Source of the DNA: Hymenobacter jejuensis
Lineage (GTDB): Bacteria > Bacteroidota > Bacteroidia > Cytophagales > Hymenobacteraceae
Assembly: GCF_006337165.1 (NCBI RefSeq)
Contig: NZ_CP040896.1
Coordinates: 3,782,001 to 3,846,000 of the forward strand
DNA length: 64,000 nt
Direction: 5' to 3'
Part shown: piece after piece, positions 46,981 to 54,489 of the stretch
Layout: each line of letters starts with the position of its first letter
Position numbering within the stretch: the first letter of the stretch is position 1
Notes under the pieces: generated by a model
The model's input: the letters and a program-made list of their open reading frames with translations, nothing else
Database searches by the model: none
What the model was told of the DNA's origin: nothing
Translations under genes and position numbers: made by a program

Positions 46981-48417
46981 ATGGCTAAGGCGACAAACAA
47001 ACTGCACAGTAAAGACCTCCGGCAGCTCGGTTTTACCGACGAGGCTACCATCAGTTTGGCCTTGGATATTTTGGACCAGCGGCAGTTTAGAAAGCTGGAT
47101 AAAGGCAGCGCGCAGGCGTTGTTGCAGGAAATCCAAACCGATCCGCACAAGTTTGTGCGCGACGAAGATTGGCGGCCCTTGGCGCAGAAACTCGTGCCGC
47201 AGCCCAGCCGCGACGTCAAGCTCAACCTCGAAATCAAGGATTATCGTCGTTACGGCGACGCCTTCATCGAAGATGGCGCCCGCAAGCAGATGGATACGGC
47301 CATGCAGCTGCCCATCACCATCGACGGCGCTCTCATGCCCGACGCGCATCAGGGCTATGGCTTGCCCATCGGCGGCGTGCTGGCCGCCGACAATGCCGTG
47401 ATTCCGTACGGTGTGGGCATGGACATTGGCTGCCGGATGTGCTTGTCGGTGTTTGACTTACCGCCGCGCTACCTCGATCAGCGGACGCAGGAGTTGCGCA
47501 AGCTGCTGCTGAACAACACCCGCTTTGGCGGCAAGGAAGTCTTCAAAAACCCCACCGATGACCCGGTGCTGGAGCGCCCGGAATTCAAAGAAATCGCGGT
47601 GGTGCGCGGCAAGCGCGAAGCTGCCATCAACCAAATGGGTTCTTCGGGCTCCGGCAACCACTTTGTGGAGTGGGGTGTGGTGGAGATCTCGGCCGAAGAC
47701 AACGAGCTGAACCTTCCGGTTGGTCAGTATTTGGGGCTGCTTTCGCACAGCGGCTCGCGCGGGCTGGGGGCGGCCATCGCGCAGCACTATACTAAAGTGG
47801 CCATGAATAAGTGCCCGCTCCCGCCCGAAGCACGCTACCTCGCGTGGCTCGACATGAACTCCCAGGAAGGGCAAGAATACTGGCGGGCCATGAACTTGGC
47901 CGGTGACTATGCTTCGGCCTGTCACCACGACATACACCGCCGGCTCAGCAAAGCCTTGGGCGAGAATGCATTAGCCCAAGTCGAAAACCACCACAACTTT
48001 GCCTGGAAAGAAACGCTATCGGACGGGCGCGAAGCCATTGTGCACCGCAAGGGCGCCACGCCGGCTGGCGAAGGTGTTCTCGGTGTCATTCCGGGCTCCA
48101 TGACGGCTCCCGGCTTCATCGTGCGCGGGCGCGGCGAGCGCGATTCCTTGCAATCGGCCTCGCACGGCGCCGGCCGCCGGATGTCGCGCGGCCAAGCCAT
48201 GAAAACACTCAAGGAAGGGGAGGTGCACCGCTACCTCCGCGACCACGGCATCGAACTCATCGGCGGGGGCCTTGACGAAGCACCCATGGCTTATAAGGAC
48301 ATTCACCAAGTAATGGCCCATCAGCGCGACCTAGTAGATGTACTGGGCTCGTTTACGCCCAAAATCGTGCGCATGGACGCCGGCAAAAGCGGAAAGAGCA
48401 GGTATGGCGGTGAATAG
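46981..48417 (+). CDS. rtcB: RNA-splicing ligase RtcB, copy 2
   Basis: 478-aa paralogue of the RtcB at 44444 with the same catalytic set: MDIGCRMCLSV, GLLSHSGSRGLGAAI, VENHHNFAWKE, IVHRKGATPAGEGVLGVIPG, SMTAPGF and SASHGAGRRMSR. The N-terminal 80 residues differ most (KLHSKDLRQLGFTDEATISL), which suggests they recognise different RNAs. The C-terminal tail DAGKSGKSRYGGE is extra. Both copies look active. Two RtcB genes in one island point to division of labour, for example between damaged tRNA and other substrates; this is inference. Confidence 0.96.
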   Translation: MAKATNKLHSKDLRQLGFTDEATISLALDILDQRQFRKLDKGSAQALLQEIQTDPHKFVRDEDWRPLAQKLVPQPSRDVKLNLEIKDYRRYGDAFIEDGARKQMDTAMQLPITIDGALMPDAHQGYGLPIGGVLAADNAVIPYGVGMDIGCRMCLSVFDLPPRYLDQRTQELRKLLLNNTRFGGKEVFKNPTDDPVLERPEFKEIAVVRGKREAAINQMGSSGSGNHFVEWGVVEISAEDNELNLPVGQYLGLLSHSGSRGLGAAIAQHYTKVAMNKCPLPPEARYLAWLDMNSQEGQEYWRAMNLAGDYASACHHDIHRRLSKALGENALAQVENHHNFAWKETLSDGREAIVHRKGATPAGEGVLGVIPGSMTAPGFIVRGRGERDSLQSASHGAGRRMSRGQAMKTLKEGEVHRYLRDHGIELIGGGLDEAPMAYKDIHQVMAHQRDLVDVLGSFTPKIVRMDAGKSGKSRYGGE

Positions 48418-48459
48418 GTAAGCTATTGATTAATAATGAATTATGCATAGATCTAAAAA

Positions 48460-48583
48460 CTAGTTCCCCTCCTCAGCTGAGGAGGGGCTAGGGGTGGTTG
48501 GCAAGCATCAGAACGAATTCTAGTTTTCTAACTCTAATCATTCAACCACCCCTAACCCCTCCTCAGCTGAGGAGGGGAACTAG
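48460..48583. repeat. 124-nt palindromic repeat element (CCCCTCCTC family)
   Basis: CTAGTTCCCCTCCTC at the left and GAGGAGGGGAACTAG at the right are inverted copies. Each end is itself palindromic (CCTCAGCTGAGG). Inside lie GGGGTGG and CCACCCC as in the other two elements. It sits between rtcB copy 2 and the CocE/NonD gene. A variant AT-rich patch (ATTGATTAATAATGAAT) lies just before it at 48425-48441. Confidence 0.8.
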
Positions 48584-48701
48584 CTTTTAGCTGCTAGTCC
48601 TACTTTAGGCTTTGGCGTTAACCCAGAATTTTCGGGGCTTATTTAGTTGCGTTGAAATCGTGCTTCATCTAAAGCTTCCGCCGTTTCCGTAGCTTTCCTC
48701 C

Positions 48702-50591
48702 ATGACCCGTCTTGTTTCCGTTGCGGCCCTGCTCGTCGCCCTAGCCAGCGCCCCGACGGCACTGGCTCAACTCCAGATTACGCCGGCGGCCGATACGGCT
48801 TTCGTGCGCGCCAACTACACCAAGCTCGACCGCCAGATTCCGATGCGCGATGGGGTGAAGCTCTACACGGTGATCTACGTGCCCAAAGACGCGGCGAATG
48901 TGAAATATCCGTTTCTGATGGAACGCACGCCGTATTCGGCCGCACCCTACGGCGAATCGAATTACCGCAAGCGCGGGCCGGGTCCGAGCGAGGAGCTTTC
49001 GCGTGAACGGTATATATTTGTTTATCAAGACGTTAGGGGTCGGTGCAAAAGCGAGGGACAGTTTGAGGAAATGACGCCCAACGTGCCCGGCAACAGCGGC
49101 AAGCAAACCGACGAAAGCTCCGATACCTACGATACCATCGAATGGCTGCTCAAAAACGTGCCGAACAACAACGGCCGCGTGGGGCTGATGGGCATTTCGT
49201 ATCCGGGTTTCTACGCCACGGCCGCTCTGCCCGACGCGCATCCGGCCCTGAAAGCCGTATCGCCGCAAGCGCCTGTGACAGACGAGTTTATCGGCGACGA
49301 TGCCAACCACCGCGGCGCGTTTTACCTGCTCGATAACTTCGAATTTATGAACTACTTCGACGCACCCCGCCAAGGCCCCGTGGCGGAGTACGCGGAGATG
49401 TTTGCCGCCAAACCCACCGACTTATACAAGTTCTTTCTGGAACTGGGGCCCATCAAAAACGCCAACAACGCCCAGTATTTTAACAACCGCGCCAAAACCT
49501 GGAACGAGTACATGGCGCATCCCACCTACGACGCGTATTGGAAAGCCCGCAACATCCGGACGAGCCTGCAAAACGTGAAACCTGCGGTGTTGGTAGTCGG
49601 GGGCTGGTTTGATGCCGAGGATTTATTCGGGGCTTTGAAAACGTATCAAGCCCTTGAGAAACAGAACCCTGGCACCGACAACCGCCTCGTAATGGGCCCT
49701 TGGACGCACGGCGCGTGGGCCCGTGCCGACTGGAGCAAATTTGGCCCGCTGAACTTCGGGCAGAATACGGCCAAATACTACCGCGAAAAGCTGGAAACCC
49801 AGTTTTTTAACCACTATCTCAAGGACAAAGGCTCGTTCGGAGCGGCTGAAGCAACGGTGTTCAACACGGGCACCAACGACTGGAAAACCTACGACGCGTG
49901 GCCGCCTAAAGCTGCTCAGCCGCGCACGTTGTTTTTCCAGCCCGCCAATCAGCTGTCCTTCAATAAACCCACCGTTGCCGAAAGCTCCAACGAATACGTC
50001 AGCGACCCGGCTAACCCCGTGCCCTACACCGACGGCGTGTATGCGCATCGCAACAACGAGTATATGGTTGAAGACCAGCGCTTTGCCAGCAAACGCCCCG
50101 ACGTGCTCACCTTCCAGACCGCGCCGCTCACCGAAGACCTAACGTTGGCTGGCCCGCTCACCGCCGACTTGTTTGTAACCACCACGGGCACCGACGCCGA
50201 CTTTGTAGTCAAGCTCATCGACGTGCTGCCTGCCGGGGCAGCAACTCCTGCCTCGGATGCGAAGAATACGCAAACAAATGGGTATCAGCAGCTTGTAAGA
50301 GCGGAAGTAATTCGCGGGCGGTTCCGCAACAGCTTCGAGAAGCCCGAGCCTTTCCAGCCTGGTAAGGTTGCCGAAGTGAAATACGAACTCAACGACGCAC
50401 TGCACACCTTCAAAAAAGGCCACCGCCTGATGCTGCAAGTGCAAAGCTCTTGGTTTCCGCTGGTCGACCGCAATCCCCAAACGTTCGTGAACATCCCAAC
50501 CGCCGATGCCAAGGATTTTCAGAAAGCCACCATCCGGCTCTACCACGACGCCAAGCGTCCGTCGGCAGTTAGCATGTTGGTAGTGAAGTAG
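48702..50591 (+). CDS. CocE/NonD-family serine hydrolase
   Basis: 629-aa secreted hydrolase. The ATG at 48702 starts a signal peptide (VAALLVALASAPTALAQ). The X-Pro dipeptidyl-peptidase fold begins with IPMRDGVKLYTVIYVPKDAA; the nucleophile Ser is in VGLMGISYPGFYATAALPDA; the Asp/His part lies in LVVGGWFDAEDLFGALKTYQ and MGPWTHGAWARADWSKFG. The C-terminal jelly-roll (about 460-610) closes the protein. Family members split peptides, esters or cephalosporins; the substrate here is unknown. Downstream TetR gene is convergent with 6 bp between stops. Confidence 0.9.
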   Translation: MTRLVSVAALLVALASAPTALAQLQITPAADTAFVRANYTKLDRQIPMRDGVKLYTVIYVPKDAANVKYPFLMERTPYSAAPYGESNYRKRGPGPSEELSRERYIFVYQDVRGRCKSEGQFEEMTPNVPGNSGKQTDESSDTYDTIEWLLKNVPNNNGRVGLMGISYPGFYATAALPDAHPALKAVSPQAPVTDEFIGDDANHRGAFYLLDNFEFMNYFDAPRQGPVAEYAEMFAAKPTDLYKFFLELGPIKNANNAQYFNNRAKTWNEYMAHPTYDAYWKARNIRTSLQNVKPAVLVVGGWFDAEDLFGALKTYQALEKQNPGTDNRLVMGPWTHGAWARADWSKFGPLNFGQNTAKYYREKLETQFFNHYLKDKGSFGAAEATVFNTGTNDWKTYDAWPPKAAQPRTLFFQPANQLSFNKPTVAESSNEYVSDPANPVPYTDGVYAHRNNEYMVEDQRFASKRPDVLTFQTAPLTEDLTLAGPLTADLFVTTTGTDADFVVKLIDVLPAGAATPASDAKNTQTNGYQQLVRAEVIRGRFRNSFEKPEPFQPGKVAEVKYELNDALHTFKKGHRLMLQVQSSWFPLVDRNPQTFVNIPTADAKDFQKATIRLYHDAKRPSAVSMLVVK

Positions 50592-50597
50592 ATATGC

Positions 50598-51203
50598 TTA
50601 CTTCCGTAGGCCGTTTAGCAGCAGCGTGAGTGTGTATTGTAGCTTTTCCTGCACCGGCGCATAGTCCACTTCCTGCGCGAAAGCGGTGCGCGAGCGTTGT
50701 ACGGCCTCGTGCTTGATGCCGTCGGCGACGGTAAGCAGCGCGTCGGCGGCGCGCTCGCCGTTGAGCTTCAGAAACTCGCGGTCTTCGACGCCTTCGCGCA
50801 GGAGTTGGCTCAGAAATGCCAGTTCCTGCTCGCGCACGGCTTGGTATACGTCGTCGAACATGGGCTCGAAGCGTTGCAGGCTTTCGATGCTAAGTTGGTG
50901 CAGGTTAAGGACTTGCCGGTAGTAGGCGAGGCGGCCGGTGAGGTAAGCAACAATCTTATCGGCAGCTCGATCGAGCGGCTTTACCTGCTCTTGTAGTGCA
51001 TTTAGGTAATGCTCGGCCTCCAGCATCACCACCTGAATGAATAGATCTTCCTTGTTTTTGAAATAGTAGTACAGCGACGCCTTATTAAATCGCGCCGCCG
51101 CCCCGATGTCTTGCAGCGTCGTTTTTTCAAACCCAAACCGGCTAAAGCACTGGCTAGCAGCCTTCAGAATTTGGTCCCGCTTGTCGTCTCGTTTCACTGA
51201 CAT
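50598..51203 (-). CDS. TetR/AcrR-family transcriptional regulator
   Basis: 201-aa regulator from the ATG at 51203 (MSVKRDDKRDQILKAASQCF). The helix-turn-helix is clear: FSRFGFEKTTLQDIGAAARF, then NKASLYYYFKNKEDLF. The C-terminal ligand domain is helical and not recognisable. It usually represses an efflux or metabolism gene; no divergent target adjoins, since the opposite neighbour converges on it. Confidence 0.9.
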   Translation of the reverse strand: MSVKRDDKRDQILKAASQCFSRFGFEKTTLQDIGAAARFNKASLYYYFKNKEDLFIQVVMLEAEHYLNALQEQVKPLDRAADKIVAYLTGRLAYYRQVLNLHQLSIESLQRFEPMFDDVYQAVREQELAFLSQLLREGVEDREFLKLNGERAADALLTVADGIKHEAVQRSRTAFAQEVDYAPVQEKLQYTLTLLLNGLRK

Positions 51204-51392
51204 GAAACAAAGTACGGCCGTTTTTCTGCTTTTCAAACAATCTGCTTTATTATTTGAAAAGCAAAAAAATGGCTTTTGCCATTCGTTGCCCGCGACTGGA
51301 GCGGATGTTATGTTGATGTAATAAGCTTCTCTGTATAAATAAATTACCCTCTCAGATAGAAGGGACTTGCTTCGAAACGTTGCCCTATAAAC

Positions 51393-51431
51393 GCAGTTTT
51401 TTTATGCTAAAAAGCAGCATAAAAAAACTGC
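51393..51431. terminator. Hairpin terminator, 16-bp stem
   Basis: GCAGTTTTTTTATGCT and AGCATAAAAAAACTGC pair perfectly over 16 bp around a 7-nt loop. It lies 22 bp beyond the stop of the MOSC gene (minus strand), so it likely ends that transcript. Confidence 0.7.
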
Positions 51432-51452
51432 AATTCGGCGTTTAGCTGTGGG

Positions 51453-51968
51453 TTACTCCATTACCCGCACAGGGTCGCCGGGGCGGATGAGGCCGCCTTG
51501 CACAATGCGCGCCGTGAGGCCGCCGTGGCCGCGCATGGCGTTGTAACCGCCGGGGCCTAGCTCTTCTTCCATGCGCGAGCACGGGTGGCATTCGCCTGTA
51601 ATTTCCAACACCACTTCCTCGCCGATGCACACCTGCCGGTTCTTGAGCGCCAGCAGGTTCAGGCCGCTAACAACCAAGTTTCGGCGCAACCGGCCCGGCT
51701 CAACGGGCGCATCGAGCCCCAAAAAGCCTGCTACTGCCGCCAGATGCTCGTGCTGTAGGAGCGTAATCTGGCGCTTGCCACCGGGCTTGATACGAGCATG
51801 GTCGCCGCGCAGGTGCGCATCGGTCAGGACTTCGGCTTCGGGCAGCGACACGAGTGGCTCGCGGCGCACAGGCCGAATCCCAATCCATTCGAGGCGGCCC
51901 GTCTGGGGGAGGGTGGCCAGCAGACGGGCTACCGTCGATTTGTCGTCACCAAAGAATGGAAATGGCAT
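51453..51968 (-). CDS. MOSC domain protein
   Basis: 171-aa MOSC-domain protein (molybdenum-cofactor sulfurase C-terminal domain) from the ATG at 51968 (MPFPFFGDDKSTVARLLATL); an in-frame start at 52001 lies inside an AT-rich repeat and was not used. Key features: LRRNLVVSGLNLLALKNRQV, and CHPCSRMEEELGPGGYNAMR with conserved Cys and RG residues, followed by GLTARIVQGG. MOSC proteins bind sulfur or Moco and take part in molybdoenzyme or sulfur-transfer metabolism. Function here is only inferred. Confidence 0.85.
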   Translation of the reverse strand: MPFPFFGDDKSTVARLLATLPQTGRLEWIGIRPVRREPLVSLPEAEVLTDAHLRGDHARIKPGGKRQITLLQHEHLAAVAGFLGLDAPVEPGRLRRNLVVSGLNLLALKNRQVCIGEEVVLEITGECHPCSRMEEELGPGGYNAMRGHGGLTARIVQGGLIRPGDPVRVME

Positions 51969-51969
51969 T

Positions 51970-51998
51970 TTTATAAATGTTTGATAATCAAATGTTTG
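51970..51998. repeat. AT-rich palindrome TTGATAATCAA upstream of MOSC gene
   Basis: An exact TTGATAATCAA core (51981-51991) is flanked by direct copies of AAATGTTT. It lies just 2 bp before the MOSC ATG on the minus strand, i.e. in the place of its ribosome binding site or leader. Confidence 0.65.
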
Positions 51999-52027
51999 CA
52001 ATTTGTCTTTTTAGCCCGCCAACCTAC

Positions 52028-52522
52028 TTACGGCAACTTGGTGGAGGCGTTGTGCTCGTTCTCGAAAGCATTCGATACAAAATCGCTGCGGGTTTCGGGA
52101 TGCATAATCTGGCCGCCTAGGTTGCCAGCCCGGGCCATCAGGCCGAAACTGAGTAGGGCACCCGCGAGCGCGAAGCGGGCGAGCAACGCGGCCCGCCGGT
52201 GTTGGTGGTTGAGCAGGAGCACACTGCCCAACGCCAGCGCACCTGTAGCCGACAGCACCCAGAAAGCCAGCTCGGCGGCTTCTTCGTGCTCGTGCAAAAG
52301 GCTACGGCTCACACCAGGCTGGTGTTCGACTACTTTTTCGGCGCCTTCGCCCGTGAGTTGGGTGGGCATGGCCAGCACCGCTGCCACTACCAACGTAACC
52401 AAACCCGTACGCAGCACGACGGCATTCTGGCGGATCATGCCCGTCAGCATCAGCACCAGCCCAAATAAGCTGCCCAGAATAGGTGTATGGTTCAGGATCA
52501 GGTGGATATGCGCTTCGTTCAC
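52028..52522 (-). CDS. Uncharacterised membrane protein
   Basis: 164 aa from a GTG at 52522 (NEAHIHLILNHTPILGSLFG), chosen because this sequence begins the first conserved helix; an ATG at 52591 would add 23 residues that do not look conserved. Four hydrophobic helices are present with LEHE-type acidic loops (SRSLLHEHEEAAELAFWVLS). No named family recognised with confidence; similar to small integral membrane proteins in Bacteroidota with an N-terminal HLILNH motif. Possible metal or heme binding by the many His residues is speculative. Confidence 0.7.
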   Translation of the reverse strand: MNEAHIHLILNHTPILGSLFGLVLMLTGMIRQNAVVLRTGLVTLVVAAVLAMPTQLTGEGAEKVVEHQPGVSRSLLHEHEEAAELAFWVLSATGALALGSVLLLNHQHRRAALLARFALAGALLSFGLMARAGNLGGQIMHPETRSDFVSNAFENEHNASTKLP

Positions 52523-52759
52523 GGACAGAGTCGGGTTGGAGTAGGGAAGATCAAAAAGCGTGGGGATGCCAAAGATAGAAACAAGGCCCACCCAATGCCG
52601 GATTTGTCCGACAGCAAAATATTACACAGCGGGTAGCAGAAGATTTGGGCTGTTGGCCTAACCTGCTCGTTGCTACCGCGTACTGTAAGGCATAGAAAAG
52701 CACGCTTCAGCTTGCTGATTTACAGCGTTCACAACCGAGAATAATTCCCTTCATCTATT

Positions 52760-53422
52760 ATGGCAACCAAAACCACCAGCAAAAAAGCTGCCGCCGCTCC
52801 TGCTTCGCGTACGGCGTCCAAAAAGGCGGCTCCCGCAACTGATGCTCGCGCCGAAGTAAGCGTGCAGCCCATCCTGAACCAGCAGCAAAACCCGCCCGCT
52901 GCGCTTCAGCGCTACGGCACCGTAAAGCAACGCCTGCAAATTGCGTTGCCCGACGATGTGCGCCAGCAAAGCGTAACGCAGCTCAACCAGATGCTGGCCG
53001 ACACCATCACGCTGCGCGACATGTACAAAAAGCACCACTGGCAGGTTGTAGGTCCTACTTTCTACCAGCTGCACTTGCTCTACGACAAGCACTACGAAGA
53101 GCAAAATGAGCTGGTCGATACCATTGCTGAGCGCATCCAGATTTTGGGTGGTGTTGCTATTGCAATGGCCCACGACGTGGCCGAACAAACTAGCCTCGAG
53201 CGCATCCCCCGCGATCGGGAGGAAGCGCCGGTCCAGGTGTCGCGTTTGGCTAAAGCCCACGGAATCATCCTGAAAAACTGCCATGATTACGCCAAGAAAG
53301 CGGCCGACGCCGGCGACGACGGTACCAACGACTTGCTCGTAAGCAACGTGATGCGGACCAACGAATTGCAAGCGTGGTTCTTGTCGGAACATGTGGTTAA
53401 CACCCCATTGGCCCAGAGCTAG
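52760..53422 (+). CDS. dps: Dps-family DNA-protection ferritin
   Basis: 220-aa mini-ferritin. The Dps fold starts near residue 55 (VKQRLQIALPDDVRQQSVTQ). Ferroxidase residues at the subunit interface are visible in DMYKKHHWQVVGPTFYQLHL and LYDKHYEEQNELVDTIAERI (His, Asp, Glu). The first 55 residues form a Lys/Ala/Pro-rich tail (TKTTSKKAAAAPASRTASKK) that probably binds DNA. Dps dodecamers store iron and shield DNA under starvation and oxidation. A strong shared terminator separates it from a convergent iron-permease gene. Confidence 0.93.
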   Translation: MATKTTSKKAAAAPASRTASKKAAPATDARAEVSVQPILNQQQNPPAALQRYGTVKQRLQIALPDDVRQQSVTQLNQMLADTITLRDMYKKHHWQVVGPTFYQLHLLYDKHYEEQNELVDTIAERIQILGGVAIAMAHDVAEQTSLERIPRDREEAPVQVSRLAKAHGIILKNCHDYAKKAADAGDDGTNDLLVSNVMRTNELQAWFLSEHVVNTPLAQS

Positions 53423-53441
53423 CCCTCATCCAACAACCCCG

Positions 53442-53483
53442 CAACAAAAAGCCCCTGCCATACTTGGCAGGGGCTTTTTGTTG
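53442..53483. terminator. Bidirectional terminator between Dps and iron permease
   Basis: CAACAAAAAGCCCCTGCCA and TGGCAGGGGCTTTTTGTTG pair perfectly over 19 bp around TACT, with A and T runs on both sides. Confidence 0.9.
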
Positions 53484-53485
53484 GA

Positions 53486-53989
53486 TTACTTACTCGCTTC
53501 GGCAGGGAAGTGTGCCTTGCGTTTCTTCTCGTGGTTTTCTTCGGCTTCTTCCACGGAGTGCGTATGGCCCAAATCTTTATCGGCTTTGGCCTTTTCGGCC
53601 AGCAGGCAGAAATATTGATGCAGCGTATTAATCTCTTCTTCCGTGAAGTCCTGCGCGTTGATCAGGCGGTTGCTGGCGCCTTGCGTGGCCGCCAGCAACT
53701 CATTGAGTTTCAGGTGTAAAACCAGCGAGTCTTTGTTCTGTGCCCGCTGAATCAGGAACACCATCAGGAAGGTGATGATGGTCGTGCCGGTGTTGATGAC
53801 CAGCTGCCACGTTTCGGAATACTTAAACACCGGGCCCGTAACCGCCCACACAAGTACGAGGAGCGTGGCAAGGCTGAAAGCGAGCGTAGAGCCGGAAAAC
53901 TTGGTTATCTGTTCTGCAAATCGCCCAATAGCGGAAGAAAAGGTGCCCGTTTTGTTCTCAGTTCTTTCTTCCTTCAGAAGTTGTTGCAT
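53486..53989 (-). CDS. Low-affinity iron permease-like protein
   Basis: 167-aa membrane protein with two clear helices ([20 protein letters not shown] and [20 protein letters not shown]) followed by [20 protein letters not shown]. This matches the low-affinity iron permease family (yeast Fet4-like; bacterial members are short). The charged C-terminus ([20 protein letters not shown]) contains His and Glu that could bind metal. Opposite the Dps gene, with which it shares a terminator; both concern iron. Confidence 0.8.
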   Translation of the reverse strand: MQQLLKEERTENKTGTFSSAIGRFAEQITKFSGSTLAFSLATLLVLVWAVTGPVFKYSETWQLVINTGTTIITFLMVFLIQRAQNKDSLVLHLKLNELLAATQGASNRLINAQDFTEEEINTLHQYFCLLAEKAKADKDLGHTHSVEEAEENHEKKRKAHFPAEASK

Positions 53990-54316
53990 AGGTGGGGAGA
54001 AGGTTAGGGTAAAGAAATGCTGTAAAAGCGTTTGCAGAAATTATGCCTTTATGTGACCGGCCAAGGAGCAAGTGGTCCAAGTCGCCATTAAAAAATTAAA
54101 ATTAGGGCCAATAAATGAGCGGCTAATGAACTACCGTTGCCGCTGATTACGAGCTTCTAAGCTCGCTTTTAACTTGCGCGTAGGAGCTTCAGGCTGAAAA
54201 AATATGCCAGCCAGCTTGCACCGGTTGTCGCAAGTATCTACTTTTGTCCTCGCTTCGCCGCCTCAACGAAGCCGGAAGCACTTGCTTCTGTTTAACAAAG
54301 CGTTGTTTCAGTCCCT

Positions 54317-54399
54317 GCGCACGTGGTGAAACTGGTAGACACGCCATCTTGAGGGGGTGGTGCCCTCCGGGTGTGGGAGTTCGAATCTCCCCGCGCGCA
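54317..54399 (+). tRNA. tRNA-Leu (anticodon GAG)
   Basis: A class II tRNA with a long variable arm. Parts: acceptor GCGCACG/CGCGCGC with one A-C mismatch, D-arm with AAACTGGTAGA, anticodon stem CCATC/GGTGG around TTGAGGG (anticodon GAG at 54351-54353), variable stem CCC/GGG, T-arm GGGAG TTCGAAT CTCCC, discriminator A. CCA is not encoded. A terminator follows within 6 bp. The 327 bp before it (53990-54316) hold no gene; CGAGCTT/AAGCTCG at 54150 is a small hairpin. Confidence 0.92.
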
Positions 54400-54404
54400 C
54401 ATTC

Positions 54405-54436
54405 AAAAGCCCAACCTATTTAGGTTGGGCTTTTTT
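54405..54436 (+). terminator. Intrinsic terminator after tRNA-Leu
   Basis: AAGCCCAACC and GGTTGGGCTT pair over 10 bp around TATTTA, followed by a T6 run. Confidence 0.88.
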
Positions 54437-54489
54437 GTTATAACCCTCTGTCTGTCAAGAGTTTGCGCAGTAATAGATAGTGGAGCCGA

